Source: Campylorhamphus procurvoides | Lineage: Eukaryota; Chordata; Aves; Passeriformes; Dendrocolaptidae | Direction: 5' to 3' | Length of the DNA: 64,000 nucleotides | NCBI GenBank assembly: GCA_013396655.1 | Contig: WBMV01002843.1 | Location: 1 to 64,000, forward strand | In this document: positions 61,492 to 64,000 of the stretch, one piece after another | Layout of the letters: every line of letters begins with the position of its first letter | Position numbering within the stretch: position 1 is the first letter of the stretch | Made by a program: the position numbers and the translations under genes | The notes under the pieces: model-generated | What the model saw: only the letters and a program-made list of their open reading frames with translations | Told to the model about the DNA's origin: nothing | The model's database searches: none

Positions 61492-64000
61492 AAGCAGCAG
61501 AACAAAACAAAACCCTACAACCTATTCTGTGTTCAAAGTTTCAGTTTGCACAAGCTAGCAGTCATTATCAGATGTTAGTGACAGGTGCTGTAATCTGAGT
61601 GCCACTGCTGAATGAAAATAAAGGCACTGTCCCTTCTCTGGCTGCTCCTCTGTTTAATGCATTGAGAAGAGAGATTCAAATCCAGAGGATGTAGCAGCCC
61701 TGTTGTGTCAATCTTACAAACCCCATCGTTTAGGCTATGCATTATTAAGTATTATGTCTTTGCACACCTGCTGGTAATTTGCTGGGGCACTGAAACTCAT
61801 TTGGACTATTTCCTAAGCTGAGAGAGCTTTTTGGGGATGTCTCATGCAGTTCAAATCCAGGGGAGCAGTGTCAGAGTGGGTCTGCTGGGTGAGTCCCACT
61901 GCCTGTGGGAGAAAGAGAACGACCAGAGGTCAGTAATGGAAAGCTGCCTTAGATACTGCTGATTTTGCAGCTGAGCCTTGTCTGACAGAGCCATGTCCTT
62001 CTTTTTCTCTAGGCACTCCAAGGAACAATCCAGTGGCTCTCTGGATACTTGAGGTTTGGAGAGAATGGCCTTTGAGTTTGAGAGCTGCTCTTACAGTAAG
62101 AGAACAATTGTATCAGCAGTGGCTGAACGTGTTTCAAGCTCTTCCCACCTTTTCTTTTGCCTTTGCTTTGAACCCACAATAGCTGTGCCCACTGTGAAGC
62201 ATGGGGAGTTTCTGTGTTGGATCTACCAGCACAAACTGTTATGAAGGATCTACCTAGGACACAAGTGCCTTGTCTGCCAGTAAAGCCTTGAATCCTTGGA
62301 AGATGGGTAAAATCTACATCCCAAGCACAGTGAAGAGGCTGTTGAATTCTCCCCTGTGCTGTTTGTCAGTGCTTCATCCGTACTGCAGAGAGCAGTGCAG
62401 GCCTGGAGCACCCAGGTTTCTTCTGCCAACATCTAAGCCAGAGCAAATTATAGTCTGGGCTTTGCTTCAGCCACTGATTTCCACTTGTATGTATAAAGGA
62501 GTCACCTGGTTTGTTTATCAGGCCTGGTGAACAGTCAAGGTGGTGAGCAAAAATAGGTAGAAGTGATTCAGCTGAAAAGACCAACATAAAGAAGGAGCTT
62601 GTCTAGGAGATGCTTTAGTTTCCTTTCTCCACTCAACTGTTTTGGGCTTTTTGAGTCAGGGAGGACTTTCAGACAGACCCCAGGTCTTGATATTCCCCAG
62701 TGTTCTGTCTTCTATGAGGCTGTCACACTCTTTTAATGATCATATCACTTAATAACCTCCTGGATAGCTCCAGGGGACAATTAGGAGGATATGGGTTGTA
62801 TCATATTAAAAAGCATCTGTACTGTCAAGATGCTTGTCCTGGTGACAGGCAAAATCAGAAAGCATGAGAAAAATACTGCTCAGAAGGGCCCCACTCAAGC
62901 AACCTGTGTCACTACTGGCTTTGTGCAGCTGAACTTCTTTTACCACTGTCTGCCTCATGGCCATTTGGAGAATTAAGCAATTCACAGGGATAGAGTGCAG
63001 AGCTATGTTATATCTTCCTACACTGAAACACTGCCCTAATGGTAGCTGTGTGTTAAAGTGGAGGCCTCTCTTCAGTTCATCTAGTTATAAAAAAGAACAA
63101 GAGATAAAAAAGAACTCTGAATGCGAGGAAAAAAATGCCAAGCAATGTTAGTTGATGCCGTCTGTAAAGGAACTGGATAAAAGTGGGATTAACTGTCACT
63201 GATGCTGGAGTCCTTGATATGGGTCATGCAGGAGAAGGAATTATGCAGGTCTTCCCTAGCTGACTGAAAAGATGGCAAAAGGTGGTCTTTTGTGACCAAA
63301 ATTCAGTGACTCCTGCATTTTGCCTCATGTGTGGTGCCTTAATTTATGCAGAACACTTAAGCAGCACAGCTACAGACTCCGTTCTAGTGGGACACAGGGG
63401 AGTAAATCTGCTTGCCCAGCAGAGCCCAAGACACAAAGCCTGCCTGGGAACTGAGGTGTTCACCCAAGCACTGCCCATCAACCTGCCCTGGGAAGCAGAA
63501 CTGGTTCTGGAAATGTAAGTGATTGCACTGACTGCACCCCAGGTGTTCATTCATGTCTAGCCAGGTACCCAATTTTTAAGGGCATAAGGAAAAGACTGCA
63601 GTTTTCCCTAAGAAATTACCTGAAATATCCTTTGATAAAACCTTTTGAAAAATGACACCCAAAATTTCATTGGTTCTTTTGGCAGCAAGAGAAAAGGGGG
63701 ATCTTCAGAAGCTCTAACTAAACAGGAAAGGCAAAACTGAATGAAAAAAGAGGATGGTGGAAAGATTTTCATAACAAAATCCTTTTCCAAATACTGCTTA
63801 TTTGTGGCATTTGGGTCACTTTCATGCCATTAACATACTATTGCCTTGATTAGCATTTGGATCAGCAAAAGCAACAGATTTGTGTGAAATAGTAACTACT
63901 GGGTAGATCTTAGGGAAAAAGGGAAACTCCTTATAGCAGTTTAATATAGATGTTACCAAATTCCCTGCTATAGGGGTATGCTTGGAATCCATATTTTCTA
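61492..64000. other. Unique noncoding DNA
   Basis: No gene, RNA or repeat family is recognised. One exon-like open stretch begins after a good acceptor (TTCTTTTTCTCTAG, about 62,014) but has no partner exon and no recognisable protein. Confidence 0.5.

Noticed and set aside
62014..62180. Exon-like plus-strand segment after a strong acceptor
   Set aside because: Open for about 57 codons in one frame but with no partner exon, no recognisable protein and no clear donor in frame.
1..64000. tRNA, rRNA or known microRNA genes
   Set aside because: No T-loop or B-box-like sequence in a tRNA context, no rRNA core motifs and no recognised mature miRNA sequence were found by reading. A tRNAscan or Rfam search would be decisive.

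Overview
This is AT-rich, gene-poor vertebrate nuclear DNA, most likely from a bird. Three things point there: many CR1 non-LTR retrotransposon (LINE) fragments, several ending in the typical avian CR1 3' end; a solo LTR with the TGTCATGGTTTA terminus of avian ERVL-type LTRs; and otherwise low repeat density with no Alu, B1 or L1 sequence. The CR1 and LTR calls rest on recalled family consensus features, not on a search. No complete protein-coding gene, tRNA, rRNA, CRISPR array or prokaryotic-type operon was recognised. The window looks like an intergenic desert or part of a very large intron.

Layout. 1-19.9 kb is mostly unique AT-rich sequence with small simple repeats and a CR1 3' fragment near 14.6-14.8 kb. 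19.97-23.30 kb is one large CR1 on the minus strand. It carries decayed reverse-transcriptase coding sequence, is interrupted by a 440-bp ERVL-like solo LTR, and is disrupted by three single-n joins, each flanked by near-identical direct repeats, which look like unmerged contig overlaps. Directly upstream of the CR1 (23.30-24.17 kb) is a sharply GC-rich island holding a 25-bp minisatellite of about 16-17 units. 24.2-34.2 kb is unique DNA with a speculative pair of spliced exons on the minus strand (25.77-26.40 kb) and a stretch that reads like conserved noncoding sequence (27.6-28.3 kb). 34.2-36.0 kb has two CR1 remnants, one with endonuclease coding sequence. 42.0-45.5 kb is a cluster of minus-strand CR1 3' ends, followed by an (AGAAT)n microsatellite at 45.9 kb. 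A plus-strand CR1 truncated at both ends lies at 57.5-58.4 kb. The rest is unique AT-rich sequence.

The most notable unexplained structure is an isolated near-perfect inverted repeat at 52,161-52,262 (38-bp arms, 34 of 38 matching, 26-nt loop). It has the size and shape of a microRNA precursor or a small palindromic element. Other points worth checking are the n-flanked duplications, the GC-rich minisatellite beside the CR1, and homeobox-site-rich noncoding blocks near 41.1-41.6, 27.6-28.3 and 17.9-18.4 kb.
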